NCBI GenBank assembly: GCA_001931875.2
Contig: MSJH02000516.1
Coordinates: forward strand, 1-34,270
Origin: Byssochlamys sp. IMV 00236
Taxonomy: Eukaryota > Ascomycota > Eurotiomycetes > Eurotiales > Thermoascaceae
Direction of reading: 5' to 3'
DNA: 34,270 bases
Part shown: positions 19,139 to 28,640 of the stretch, piece by piece
Numbering within the stretch: position 1 is the stretch's first letter
How the letters are laid out: each line of letters begins with the position of its first letter
Program-made: the position numbers and the translations under genes
The notes under the pieces: generated by a model
The model's input: only the letters and a program-made list of their open reading frames with translations
Database searches by the model: none
What the model was told of the DNA's origin: nothing

Positions 19139-21013
19139 TTATGTTAGATAGGTCGATAATACATCTACTACTTGATTCATCGACGGACGCTTATAAAAAT
19201 GTTGCTTAATATAAACCATTTTAATTTTTTTTTTTTTCCTCTTTGAGCCTTACCAGCCGTGGTTCTCCTTCCCACATCTCCATGATCAACAAGAGTAATT
19301 GATGGGGATATAATTGACTTAACTTTCCTAAAGGAGGTCGAATACGTTGTTCTTTGACAGCTACATATAAAGCATGCTCTGACATGTCTATTTATATAAA
19401 GTTAATTTTATTTCATTCATTATATTTATTATTATTATTACCTTGGTATGGGTAGCCATACTCTCCCCATGTTAAAATTTCCCAAAAGATGAGACCACAA
19501 GCATAGACATCGACCTGTTATAAAAAAAAGGTTAGATATCAAATAGATAAAAGTGATAAAAAAAAAAAAAAACTTGACCTTTTCTGTATAACTTGGATTT
19601 GAAGACCAATATTCAGGAGCTACAAGTCATCAGATACACGTCAAGTTGTGCTTTTTATATCTCTTTTTACCTTGCCTAAATAACACAAATGAGCGATGAT
19701 GGATATGGCTCAAAGAAAAAAAAAGACTTACCAGTTGGGTGTTCCACAATGTGTATGCATTAATATATTCGCCTTGGGTCTAATTCTAGCTAAACCAAAG
19801 TCATTGATCTTTGCACGATCATCTGCAGAGACCTTTATCAAGATTAGTCTTGTTTTTTTCCTTCTCTCTTTTATATATAATGAATACCAAAATATTCATT
19901 GATTTCAAATCCTATGAAGAAATGTCAATATTGGACACAGCAATGTCTTTTGTCATACTCTATGAATAATAGACGGTCTACGAAAATATAAAGCGTCGGT
20001 TATTCTTTCTTCTTTAATAATAAATTACTCACCTTCTCGTATGAAGATAAGAAACACCCAAGGCAATATCATACATATACATCACCTAAACATAAGGAAT
20101 CAATACACATTACCCTTCAAAAAAAAAAACAATACCAATTGAGAGAAGCTTGGTTTCTTAAAAGACCTGATGACATCAAACAGATCTCCCTTTTCACAAA
20201 GCTCTGTGATGATACACAAGTGCTGCGGGTGAGTACAGACACCGATAAATCGGATCACGTTTTCATGTCGTAATTGTCTAAACAAGGTGAATACATTATA
20301 TATAACGAGTCTATCAAAGCCCTTTACTTTAATACGTCAATTTCATGTTTAATCTCATTCAAATCCACTTGATTGAACTGAGTGAGTCTTAATTCTCCTA
20401 TAGCTACTGGTTCCTAACAAGACTGAGTTTTTTTTTCCTATTAAACAATGCCCTCTTTCTTTACTCCTTTATAATAGCCTGCATAGCAGTCCTTGAACCC
20501 TCCACTTCCTAATTTTCTGCCAATGGTTAATGCACTATAGGCTATATCAAACTGAGGATTCTTGTCGTCAAGGAATAATAATGAAAGCTCTCGAGAGTTC
20601 AGTTCTAGTCTTTTCTCTGGAGATAGTAATGTTCTGGACGAGTCTGGAAAGAGCTCATGTGCCGTGTAGAGTTTAGGTGTTGATGGAGCAGGGACCAGTC
20701 GAAGACTTTCTTTCCAACTGATCAAGTCTTCAATCAATTCTGACTTGGCTCCTTCTGTCTTTAATCCTATATATAAAATGGTTATTATTACAGATGATAA
20801 AAGTATTAAAAAAAAACCTCTTTCTTGACAGTATTCAATGATATCTGCCAGCATCATTCCATCTAAAGAATCTCTATCAATATGCTTTTATTTGTTATAC
20901 ATTCAATCATTTAAAGAAGCCGTGTCTGTGTGCGCAGATATCTTTTGTTTTTATATAAATACCTCCAAAGATGGATCGACATGTCGATTGACTGTATGAA
21001 ATATGGCCTTCAT
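19139..21013 (-). CDS. TKL-like protein kinase with a displaced catalytic lysine and a 5-nt microexon
   Basis: Fourteen exons: 21013-20963, 20884-20818, 20766-20465, 20413-20328, 20277-20136, 20085-20033, 19977-19959, 19911-19888, 19832-19732, 19675-19671, 19619-19579, 19514-19442, 19387-19254 and 19189-19139, giving 382 aa. A roughly 115-residue N-terminal region precedes the kinase domain. Glycine loop LGSGGFKDCYAG is at about 125-136. The strand that should hold the ATP lysine reads VAIGEL, with Gly146 in its place. Lys131 in the loop sits where WNK kinases place theirs. HRDLKSMN has Asp241 and Asn246, DFG is at 259-261, and the activation segment end is GTPNWQAPEYW. QLRHENVIRFIGVC and the later motifs resemble tyrosine-kinase-like families. 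The 5-nt exon GCAAG is required to read TGG CAA GCT CCT GAA. HRD is split by an intron between Arg and Asp. No membrane segment is present in the spliced product. Substrates are unknown. Confidence 0.88.
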
Positions 21014-21204
21014 GTTCAACTTTAAGAAAGAAAGGAATAAAAAAAAAGAATGAGCTTCTTTAAGTGATTACAAAAAAACCATATGACCAAGCATGATCTG
21101 GAGCTTTGAGTAACCCAGCATGTGAATGCATGATACAATAAGAAAAGATTATAAACAGTAAAGATTTTATTGAATATGAATAGGGGGGTATTATTTCTCA
21201 TTTC

Positions 21205-22420
21205 TCAGTTGGGAGGCACAAGGTTCAAAGATTCCCAACTTTTTTCGATAAAGAGACTACCACTCTTGAGCATTCCAACTATAAAGCTTCCAACGACCCA
21301 TCCACCAAAGAAAGGCAATAAACCAACGCCTTGCTTCTTACCAAACGTAACAAACATGACATCAAAGTCCTTTTTGTGCTCAACGTCGGGAGAGGCGTTG
21401 TGGATGGCCATCTGAACAACATTCTTGATAACTGCAACAGACTGATTCTTGGTACGATAGGCATGCTTGCTTTCACCAAAATCAGCAGCATCTCCCAGAA
21501 CGAATACATGTTTTAGATCAGGATGATCTACCTGATATGTAGGTTTGACCTTAACGTAACCCGTATCGGACACGATGCTTGCTCCAAGATCCGAGTTCTT
21601 CAACCAGTATGTGTTGGGTCGATTGCCGAAAGCCAAAAAGACCATGTCGATACCTGTGAACCTTTGACCCAGTTTTGTCTCGACCACACCATTCTCTGGC
21701 TTATAAACGGAGCTGTTACTTTCGGTGATGATGCGATCGTTCAGGACGACTTGGATGTTATTTTTGAGTAAAAGACTGTGTGCCTTTTGAGACAGCTTCA
21801 GGTTAGATGTTGATCCACTCAGCAATCTGTCTTGAGAATGTAACAGGATGATCTTCTTGTCCTTGTACACATCACGCACCTCTCCTGCAAACTCAATACC
21901 AACTGGGCCACCACCGGCAATCAGTATAGACTTGGCTGATTTCACCTGCTGACGGAACTGAGCGAGGCTGTCTCGAGTCCCTTCCATGTCGTCTGTGTAT
22001 GATTTGGCAGGAGCATGGTAAGCTGTTCCTGTAGCAATCACCAAGTAGGCAAAGGGTACCGACGAACCGAATGTGTCCACTTCACGATCAAGGATGACAT
22101 GGTCTCTTTCCAGTTTCTCAGCGCTGGCCTGAATGACTCGGTGTTTGTTGTCCTTGAATAGGTTTGTATAGGGGATTATCACACGGTCGCTCCAGTCAAT
22201 AACAGCTGCACGAAGTCCACCAATGCTGTGATAAAAATGGGTTTTCTTTTGCTTTTATTAGATCAACGTTTCTCTTTCAAAAGGCGCTTATTACCTTTTC
22301 AATTAAAATAATCCGGTATTGATCATCTCTGGCATCAACCAGTTCTTTTTCAAGGCCTCGAGCTACGCGAACACCAGCGAAACCACCACCAAGGATGACG
22401 ATATTTTTTATTTGAGACAT
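21205..22420 (-). CDS. AIFM2/FSP1-like FAD-dependent NADH:quinone oxidoreductase
   Basis: Two-dinucleotide-binding flavoprotein that passes electrons from NAD(P)H to quinones. Exons 22420-22295 and 22245-21205 give 388 aa. The intron acceptor must be GCAAAAG at 22246, because this yields KTHFYHSIGGLRAAV in frame, a family pattern. The FAD-binding GGGFAG lies at 11-16, LVIATGTAYHAP in the middle, the NAD(P)H-binding AGGGPVGIEFAGE at 152-164, and the second FAD motif VFVLGDAAD at about 289-297. There is no mitochondrial presequence, and no glycine at position 2, so the N-terminal myristoylation known for animal FSP1 is not predicted. The C-terminus is hydrophobic (PFFGGWVVGSFIVG). It could alternatively be grouped with fungal AIF-like AMID proteins, which are the same family. 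It lies 191 bp upstream of the kinase start, in the same orientation. Confidence 0.9.
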
Positions 22421-22656
22421 GATTATGAAGAATAGAGAAAAAGTATGAATGGAAGTAAAATTTCAAGAGACAAGCAGTTTTATATTTTATGTGCTTCTTT
22501 GATTTGTAAAGTCTTAATAATGCTTTGCTTAGTTGATCTTTGCGCAGATATCAATGATTATGAACATTGACATACTAGGAAGGTACAAATAGGATGACTC
22601 GGATAGTTTTGCCTGCGAATATGATTGGCTGAATTAAGTTTAGCATTGAATCTGTC

Positions 22657-23824
22657 TTGTTTAAATATAAAACCAATGATTCAAGTCCCTTCAAAATACC
22701 TGATTGTTCAACTCAAGATACAGAGCATATCGTAGATGGTAATGATGACAACAATGAAGCTGATACCTATGAACTTTTGCCCGTAACGAAAGGAAGTGTT
22801 TTGCACGTTCTCAAAAAAATCCTTTCAAGTACACACCCCGCCAACAGCGAAGTGTATGAACAGACGTTTGTAGACTAAACAGTTCTTAAATCTATCCTTT
22901 CAAAGTACTTCGTTGAAGAACCGAAAATGATGTCCAAAGCTGTACAGTGGATGAACGTAGATGGCTCTTTTGGTAGGGCAGAGAGAATAAGAGTCTCTGG
23001 TGAACAGATTCGTGGTCGCTGGCTCTGGCAATTAAAAGAGCATTACTATATGCCTATAAATCTCAAAGCAGCATACGTCAGGCATGTGGAGGAAGAAGCC
23101 AATGTCGCCACTATCGGATATGCTCGAAAGTCATACGGTAATGAAAACATGACGACACGTGCGAGACTCTTACAGTCTCAAGTTGAAAGATTGCGTGGTA
23201 GATGCCTCGCAAGAAAGGTGTTTGTCTCTTCTCGTTGCAGTGCGTCTATGCCCTTAGAAGATTGTGATAAGAAGCAAGGGGGCAACATGATCAAAAGTAG
23301 CCAGATAGAAAATTGTGCGGGTACTGACGTGTTTAATGAGATAATCATTGTAATAACTCGAGTATAATCTTACAGTAGAGCATACATTCTACTTTACATT
23401 CCTCTATCGCATCTGATAAGAATAACTTATCATAATAATTACTATAGTAGCTACTAGTATAACAATAATAACATAAGCAAAAGTAATGTCAGTGACGACA
23501 ATACTATAAATAGCAGTCATAGACTCTCTACCCAAGTAAACTCACACACAAACTTAATTTAATAATATTCAGCTCTTCTTAATAAAAGACTCTAATTCGC
23601 AAGTCATAAACTTAACTGCCTTTTTAAATTACAACTAAAGGCTGAATACAACAGACACAATGTAAGAGCTGATACATAGGTTACGTACAAACATGAAGCC
23701 TATAATATTGGTAATAATTAACTACACTGGTCTCTCAACCGGCTTTGAAGATATACACATGTTTATTAGCAAGTACAAGCAAATTGTACAGCTTGTGGTC
23801 GATGTTGAGACTCTTTTGACATAA
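22657..23824 (+). pseudogene. serine-recombinase-like transposase gene (IS607 TnpA-like), split and with stop codons
   Basis: The first part (22657-23328) reads in one frame apart from a TAA at 22876. It contains a non-catalytic N-terminal region, then ATIGYARKS, TRARLLQSQVERLRGR and KVFVSSRCSA. This matches the start of serine recombinase catalytic domains (Y-x-R-x-S with nucleophile Ser, then a helix with L-Q-x-x-V-x-x-L, then a VF strand). The frame breaks at 23329 and resumes at 23657 after about 328 bp, beginning with another stop (23663). It then reads MKPIILVIINYTGLSTGF and DIHMF, with VQLVVDVETLL to 23824, comparable to the IS607-type Y-x-D-R-L-x-R-F-G-F strand. The D-R pair expected there is T-G, so catalysis is lost. 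It is a dead copy. Family is inferred from motif order; a fungus-specific recombinase-like family is possible. Confidence 0.52.
23330..23653 (+). mobile_element. putative solo LTR (TGTT...AACA) inserted in the recombinase-like pseudogene
   Basis: A 324-bp insertion interrupts the pseudogene. It starts TGTTTAATGAG and ends CTGAATACAACA, the usual TG...CA termini of long terminal repeats. The flanks are GACG before and GACA after, a possible 4-bp target duplication with one change. When the insert and one flank copy are disregarded, the frames on the two sides are in register. A TATA box-like TATAAATAG lies at 23505-23513. The left portion to 23571 is shared with the repeat at 9267-9442 and partly with 33889-33948. 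No coding sequence is present. An alternative is a MITE-like element without inverted repeats. Confidence 0.55.
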
Positions 23825-24627
23825 TTTCAAGAGCTGATATCTTGAATGACAACAGTGTGTCAAAAAAGTTTAACTGTCGGATTGGCCCTCGAAAGCGAGG
23901 CAGTTCATCGGTAGAGGGCTAGTTACTCGTTTGTTCTCCTATCCTGTAATCAAAAAACTTATGCTATTATATGGTCACTTTCACTATCACTAAATATATA
24001 TACAACTATGCTTATGCCACTTTTTTATTATAGCTATGTAATCACAATCAAATAAAATTATGTAATCTTTAATCCATCTGTAAATACAATAACCTTTCTG
24101 CCGTATTTGACCACGCATAATACTAATCTTTAAGTGTAAGATTACATTTGACTTAATTACATGTACCTTAATTAGTACTCCGACCTCTTTTTAAAACAAC
24201 CTAATTTCTTTTTTCTATGAGCTCCTCCTCTCACTTCTTATAAAAGGAAAAAACAGAAGACTCGTCACTTCTTGGCTTTTATTCTTATACACTTACACGA
24301 GTACTAACAATAACAACTAATATCTCGTAAGCTATTTTATATAATATGTATGAAGTAATAGCAGTAGTAAAAGAGTACGGAGAAATACTGATCCTTGTTT
24401 TTTATGTAGATATCTGTATAAACTTGCATAAATGTGTAGATGGCAATCTAAGGATTTCTACATAAAATAACATTTTCTATTGTACTTGCTATACTACTTT
24501 TATGTTAAGCATGTCAAAAGTGTAAATACACAGAACGAGAAGGAACATAATACAAAATATACCAACACAGCGAAGTCGGATGCTGCTTATTGACCCAATA
24601 CCTTTGACTTTGACTCAAAGACGACTC
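23825..24627. other. AT-rich stretch without a gene, with small hairpins
   Basis: No open frame or splice pattern could be supported. It holds a palindrome with 11-bp arms (TTTTATGTAGA near 24408 and its complement near 24458), and an imperfect one with arms CTTTTGACA / TGTCAAAAAAG near 23812-23870. It may contain more decayed element sequence. Confidence 0.4.
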
Positions 24628-24644
24628 TGTCTGTTGTATTCAGC
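24628..24644 (-). repeat. inverted copy of the LTR 3' end
   Basis: TGTCTGTTGTATTCAGC is the exact reverse complement of 23641-23657, which is the last 13 bases of the putative LTR plus four flank bases. The pairing extends to 20 bp with one mismatch. The two copies are about 1 kb apart. It may be the end of a second, opposite-facing LTR relic, or the pair may bound an element of about 1 kb. Confidence 0.6.
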
Positions 24645-24649
24645 TTTGT

Positions 24650-25400
24650 TATTGTACTGCATTGAATTTCCGCGTGGGGTTTGGGATTATCCAAAGAGCA
24701 CATGAGGGCATCCAAAAGGAAAGCGTTGTCAAATCTATCAGGTGTTGGCGCCTGAGATCCCCAAGGTTAATAGATCGCCGCGAGGCCTAATGGTAATGCG
24801 GCCAATTTCTGGTGTCATCTGCAGAGTAGCTTGAACTGTTCGTCGACTTGGGAAAAGACCCTTTCAGATCGCGCGAAGGGCAGTGGATGAGGAAGCATTT
24901 GTGGGCAACGGAGTAAGACATCCAAAAGCTTGGTCCCACTTGCAGAGATCTGACACGATGCACCGGAGAGGTACATTCTTGGACATTGCATCTTGATCAG
25001 CTGGAGCAATTGGTTGAACAACGCAGCGAAGAGACAAGTTGAGGTACCAACGAGGGGACCAAAGCTCAGAAACAGGAAGTGTTGGTAGTTTCTGTAGCAA
25101 TTTACAGAAATGCTGCAATGTAGGATGGCGACCAAACAAATGAGAGTACTCCTAAGAATATAGCAGAATGGGAAGAATAGAGGCATGCCCAGTATATATC
25201 TGAATGGCGCGTACTAACCAAGGCGTCAAAAATCAGACTTAGATTTATCACCGGAAAGTAGGCGTTGTAAGTAAACCATATGGAGAGCCATGTTTTTATT
25301 GTCTACATCGACTAAACTGATACCACCATGTTTCTTCTTACGGCATAGGGCTGACCAGGAAGGTGTAGGCTTGAACGGTATTCTCAACTTGCCATCCAAT
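24650..25400 (-). mobile_element. LINE retrotransposon, 3' (post-reverse-transcriptase) part
   Basis: Minus-strand degenerate coding sequence. Near 25390-25250 it reads KKKHGGISLVDVDNKNMALH followed by MVYLQRLLSGD. This is the segment that follows the reverse transcriptase in fungal LINEs (GGL/ISL-x-D ... ALHxVYxxRLL). Further pieces run through stops and frameshifts to about 24650. No poly(A) tail is visible on the expected side. It is dead. Confidence 0.7.
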
Positions 25401-25414
25401 TATACAATGATGCT

Positions 25415-26111
25415 TTGAATCACTCATCTTTTCTTGTATCATGGCTTCAAACATCTGTTTGCTTTCTTCTAAAGAAAGGTGATTTGCGTTATCTTTCGAA
25501 TTGGCGACCAATTACACTGATTAATTGTGATGCAAAGATATTCACCCGTTTGCTGAACAACCGTTTGAGAAAGGTCATTTCTTCTTTGATTTGTCCCTTT
25601 CAAACTGGTTTTATGCAAGGAAGATTTATTGCTGACAATGGTCTTTTAGCACAAATTGCTATGGAGCAGGCTTCTTTCCGGTCCTCCTCGGAAGTTGGTC
25701 TGCTGTGCAGCCAAGAAAAAGCTTATGATCGAGTGCATCCAGTGTATCTTCGCTCTGTCCTCCAGGCTTTTGGTTTGCCCTCCGTTTTTATCTCTGCTGT
25801 TTGCTCTCTCTTCTTTGGTACAGCCATGAAAATCAACGTTAATGGATACTTCTCATCACCTATACAACTAGGTCGTAATTTACGCCAAGGAGACCCCATC
25901 AGTTCCCTTTTATTCAATTTAGTAATGCACCTCTTGGCCAAATTCATTGCTTATTCCCAACGAATCCGTGGTTTTGCTTTTCCTTTGATTGACGATATTG
26001 AGAGCGTTTCCTTACGGAACCAATTACGTCTTGTAAAATATATCATATGACGTTTCACGAGCTACTACAGGTGCTATTAATCAATGTTGTGGGCTTAGTA
26101 TGATGTATTAA
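25415..26111 (+). mobile_element. LINE reverse transcriptase fragment, opposite orientation
   Basis: Plus-strand open frame 25415-26050 with LINE reverse-transcriptase motifs in order: LLKKGDLRYLSNWRPITLIN, IFTRLLNNRL, CPFQTGFMQGR, QEKAYDRVHP, and RQGDPISSLLFNLV. The first catalytic Asp of the expected L-D-Q-E-K-A-Y-D motif is replaced (reads CSQEKAYD), and the YADD box is missing. After 26050 the frame shifts and resumes as YDVSRATTGAIN, up to about 26111. The fragment starts inside the domain and lacks the endonuclease. It abuts the minus-strand LINE tail head to head. Confidence 0.82.
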
Positions 26112-26432
26112 GATGGCTTTGGCTTGCATAGGAAGTGTACTGATTATATTTTACGTTAAAGAGTGCATCGTCTTGTTTGATATAAACGCAGAAATACGGC
26201 ATGCATCATTTTTTACTTCCTTTATTTTCTTTATATCCACTGTTTGATATCTCCATATAAGGAGCATCAGTATCAGAGGGCTATTGGGCCATGTTTGTTT
26301 CAGGCTGGTTTATTGTATCCATAATGTCTGAAATCCAAGCAGAGTCTTCTGTTGAGAGAACACTAGTTGTGAGAGTCTGGTGAAATACAAACTTGCTCAG
26401 AAGTAGAATGATTTGCAAAATTCTGAGTTTCT
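26112..26432. other. unassigned sequence after the LINE fragment
   Basis: No gene is supportable. Scattered stops in all frames. It may hold further decayed LINE or F-box-copy sequence, but no motif could be recognised. Confidence 0.35.
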
Positions 26433-26572
26433 TGGTGATCAGAGAGCAAAATCAGATGGAAGAGCTTACTATCAACAAAGAATACGAACACAGGTTTGTA
26501 ATTAACTGTGCCTACATCAATTTCCTCAGTGCATATGCTTAAAAAGTATTCATTGTTTTTGTAATAAAGTCT
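26433..26572 (+). pseudogene. truncated copy of the F-box gene 3' end
   Basis: The DNA matches the last roughly 140 bp of the F-box gene at 33120-33265. It reads KEYEHRFVINCA, where the gene has KEYQHKFVINCA, then CATATGCTTAAAAAGTAT with TTTTTGTAATAA at the end in both. About 15-20 bases present in the gene (the SIDRT region) are missing here, which shifts the frame. Nothing of the F-box or most of the repeat region is present, so it is a dead 3' fragment. Confidence 0.75.
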
Positions 26573-26825
26573 GTATAATGACAAGTTCTTCTCCTACAAG
26601 CGAGTGTGGCATAAAAAGTGCTTGTGTAAACCATGAATTACTTTCTATAATTGAATCAATGAGCGTTCCTTTTTTTACAATCAATTACTCTTCAAACAGA
26701 AGGACGTATTTCTTTAAAAAGGGAACACTACCAAATTCATCACGGCCAATGAAATTTTTAACAACAACGGTGTCACACAAATTACACAGTGTCTTTTTCT
26801 TTTGCATTGAAACTTTCTTTACACT

Positions 26826-28639
26826 ATGGCTTATCCTGGCTCCTATGGCACTCACCCCTACGGTCAGTCTAACCAGCAAAACCAACAGTACCCTCCACCT
26901 CAATATCCACCACCACCTCAACAATATGGAGGCTATCCTCCTCCACCATCATCCTATGGCAATTATCCTCCACCTGTACAGCAATCTCAGTACCCGCCTC
27001 CACAACCACAGTATGGTAATTACCCTCCACCTCCTCAACATGGTTCACCTTCCTATGGCAATTATCCTCCACCAGGATCGGGCCCAGTAAGTTGACATGC
27101 TTTTCAAAAAGCGTCAAACTCTTATTTATTTATTTTTTCGTTAGTATTCTACGCCTCAATCTTCTGCACATATCAATCCACCCGCTTATACAGGTATGAA
27201 CAATAAAGAGATAGAGTATAAACAAACTAATATAAAATAGGCCCCGATCCTGTCTTCAGACCCACCGATCCTACTCTAACTCAAGCCAATTATCCTCAAC
27301 CTCCTCATTCGACGCATAACCCGGCTCCAGGTAGATACACATACACGTATTTAAGAAATGGAAATATTAAACTGCTTTTAAAGTACCTTATGGCCAACCT
27401 CAAGGCGGTGCAGATAACTTCGTGATGCATGTCAATCCAGTGATGCAAAACCAGGCACCTCCCAACTTTCAATTGTCAAACTGTAAGTGGGGTTATGTAT
27501 GACGGCTTTATCTGATCAATGAATCATAGGTCAAGGAAGAAAGAGAGCCTTGTTGATCGGTATCAATTATTTTGGTTCGCCTAATCAGTTGAACGGATGC
27601 ATTAATGATGTCAAGAACCTTAAAGAATTTTTGACCTCCAATTACAACTTTAGATCTGTAAGTTTGACCTGCTTTGAGATGAAACAAAAAGACCAACTCG
27701 TTATATCATAGGAGGATATGGTCGTCTTGACTGATGATCAAACCGATCCACGATTTATTCCAACCAAGGAAAACATCTTGAAGGCGATGCAATGGCTTGT
27801 ACATGATGCTAGAGCAAATGATTCGTAAGTGTGAGATTCTATGTCCTAATACAAGTCATAACACACAACATTAGATTCTTCTTTCACTTTAGCGGTCATG
27901 GTGGTCGAGTCAAGGATGCGAATGGTGACGAAGACGATGGTTATGACGAGACGATTTATCCTGTCGATCATGACCGATATCAAGGTGAATCTGGGCAGAT
28001 TGTTGATGATGTAAGTAGAAACATATATACGCAACGTAGGCCTAATGGTACGGTGTAGGAAATGCATGAGATCTTGGTTAAACCTCTTCCTAGAGGATGC
28101 CGTCTTACTGCTATTTTCGATAGTTGTCATTCAGGTACGGCTCTTGATTTGCCCTATGTCTACTCCACTCAGGGCGTGATTAAGGAAGAAAGCATGTTTA
28201 AGGATGCAGGTGCGGGTATACTCAACGCAGGGTTGGCTTATGCCATGGGTAATAAGTCTGGCGCACTATCGAGTGTGCTCAGTCTGGGCAAGAGCTTGAT
28301 GAGTCGAAAGAGTGTGGATGAACGAGTGAAGAAGTTCAAGAGCTCAGAGGCAGACGTTATCACCTTTTCGGGATGTAAAGATAATCAAACATCTGCAGAT
28401 GCTATGGAGAATGGCAAGAGCACAGGCGCAATGAGTTTTGCATTTACAAGTAAAGATAGATAAACCATATCTCAACCGTTCTCTCATTCCTTTTTGTAGC
28501 TGCCTTACGTCAAAACCGTCAACAGACCTATCTTCAATTACTCAACTCCATTCGTGAAATCTTACGATCCAAGTATTCTCAACGTCCTCAGCTGTCCTCA
28601 TCACACCCAATTGATGTCAATCTTTTATTCATTATTTAA
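26826..28639 (+). CDS. MCA1: type I metacaspase (Mca1/Yca1)
   Basis: Cysteine protease that cuts after Arg/Lys and acts in stress response, protein quality control and cell death. Exons 26826-27086, 27145-27193, 27241-27330, 27384-27482, 27530-27657, 27712-27824, 27875-28010, 28059-28449 and 28500-28639 give 468 aa. The first roughly 150 residues form a Pro/Tyr/Gln-rich prodomain with YPPP and YGNYPPP repeats, typical of fungal metacaspases. The caspase-like fold starts at [13 protein letters not shown]. Catalytic His255 is in FHFSGHGGR, and Cys315 in FDSCHSG. Acidic calcium-loop residues ([14 protein letters not shown]) follow the His. The C-terminus VNLLFII fits the family. The stop is one nucleotide from the stop of the convergent bHLH gene. 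Confidence 0.96.
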
Positions 28640-28640
28640 A

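Noticed and set aside
20441..20857. Transmembrane segment in the kinase (FFLILLSSVIITILYIG)
   Set aside because: The hydrophobic stretch is translated intron 2 (20817-20767); splicing removes it and gives a soluble N-terminal region.
20930..22552. Shared 12-mer TGCGCAGATATC in the kinase intron 1 and before the FSP1-like gene
   Set aside because: A 12-base match between two places in 34 kb is expected by chance; one copy is intronic.
23878..23925. tRNA-like stretch with paired GGCCCTC / GAGGGCTA
   Set aside because: No cloverleaf, anticodon arm or T-loop could be drawn; the pairing is a simple hairpin.
26685..27117. Minus-strand open frames opposite the metacaspase prodomain
   Set aside because: They are shadows of the Pro/Tyr repeat coding region and promoter.
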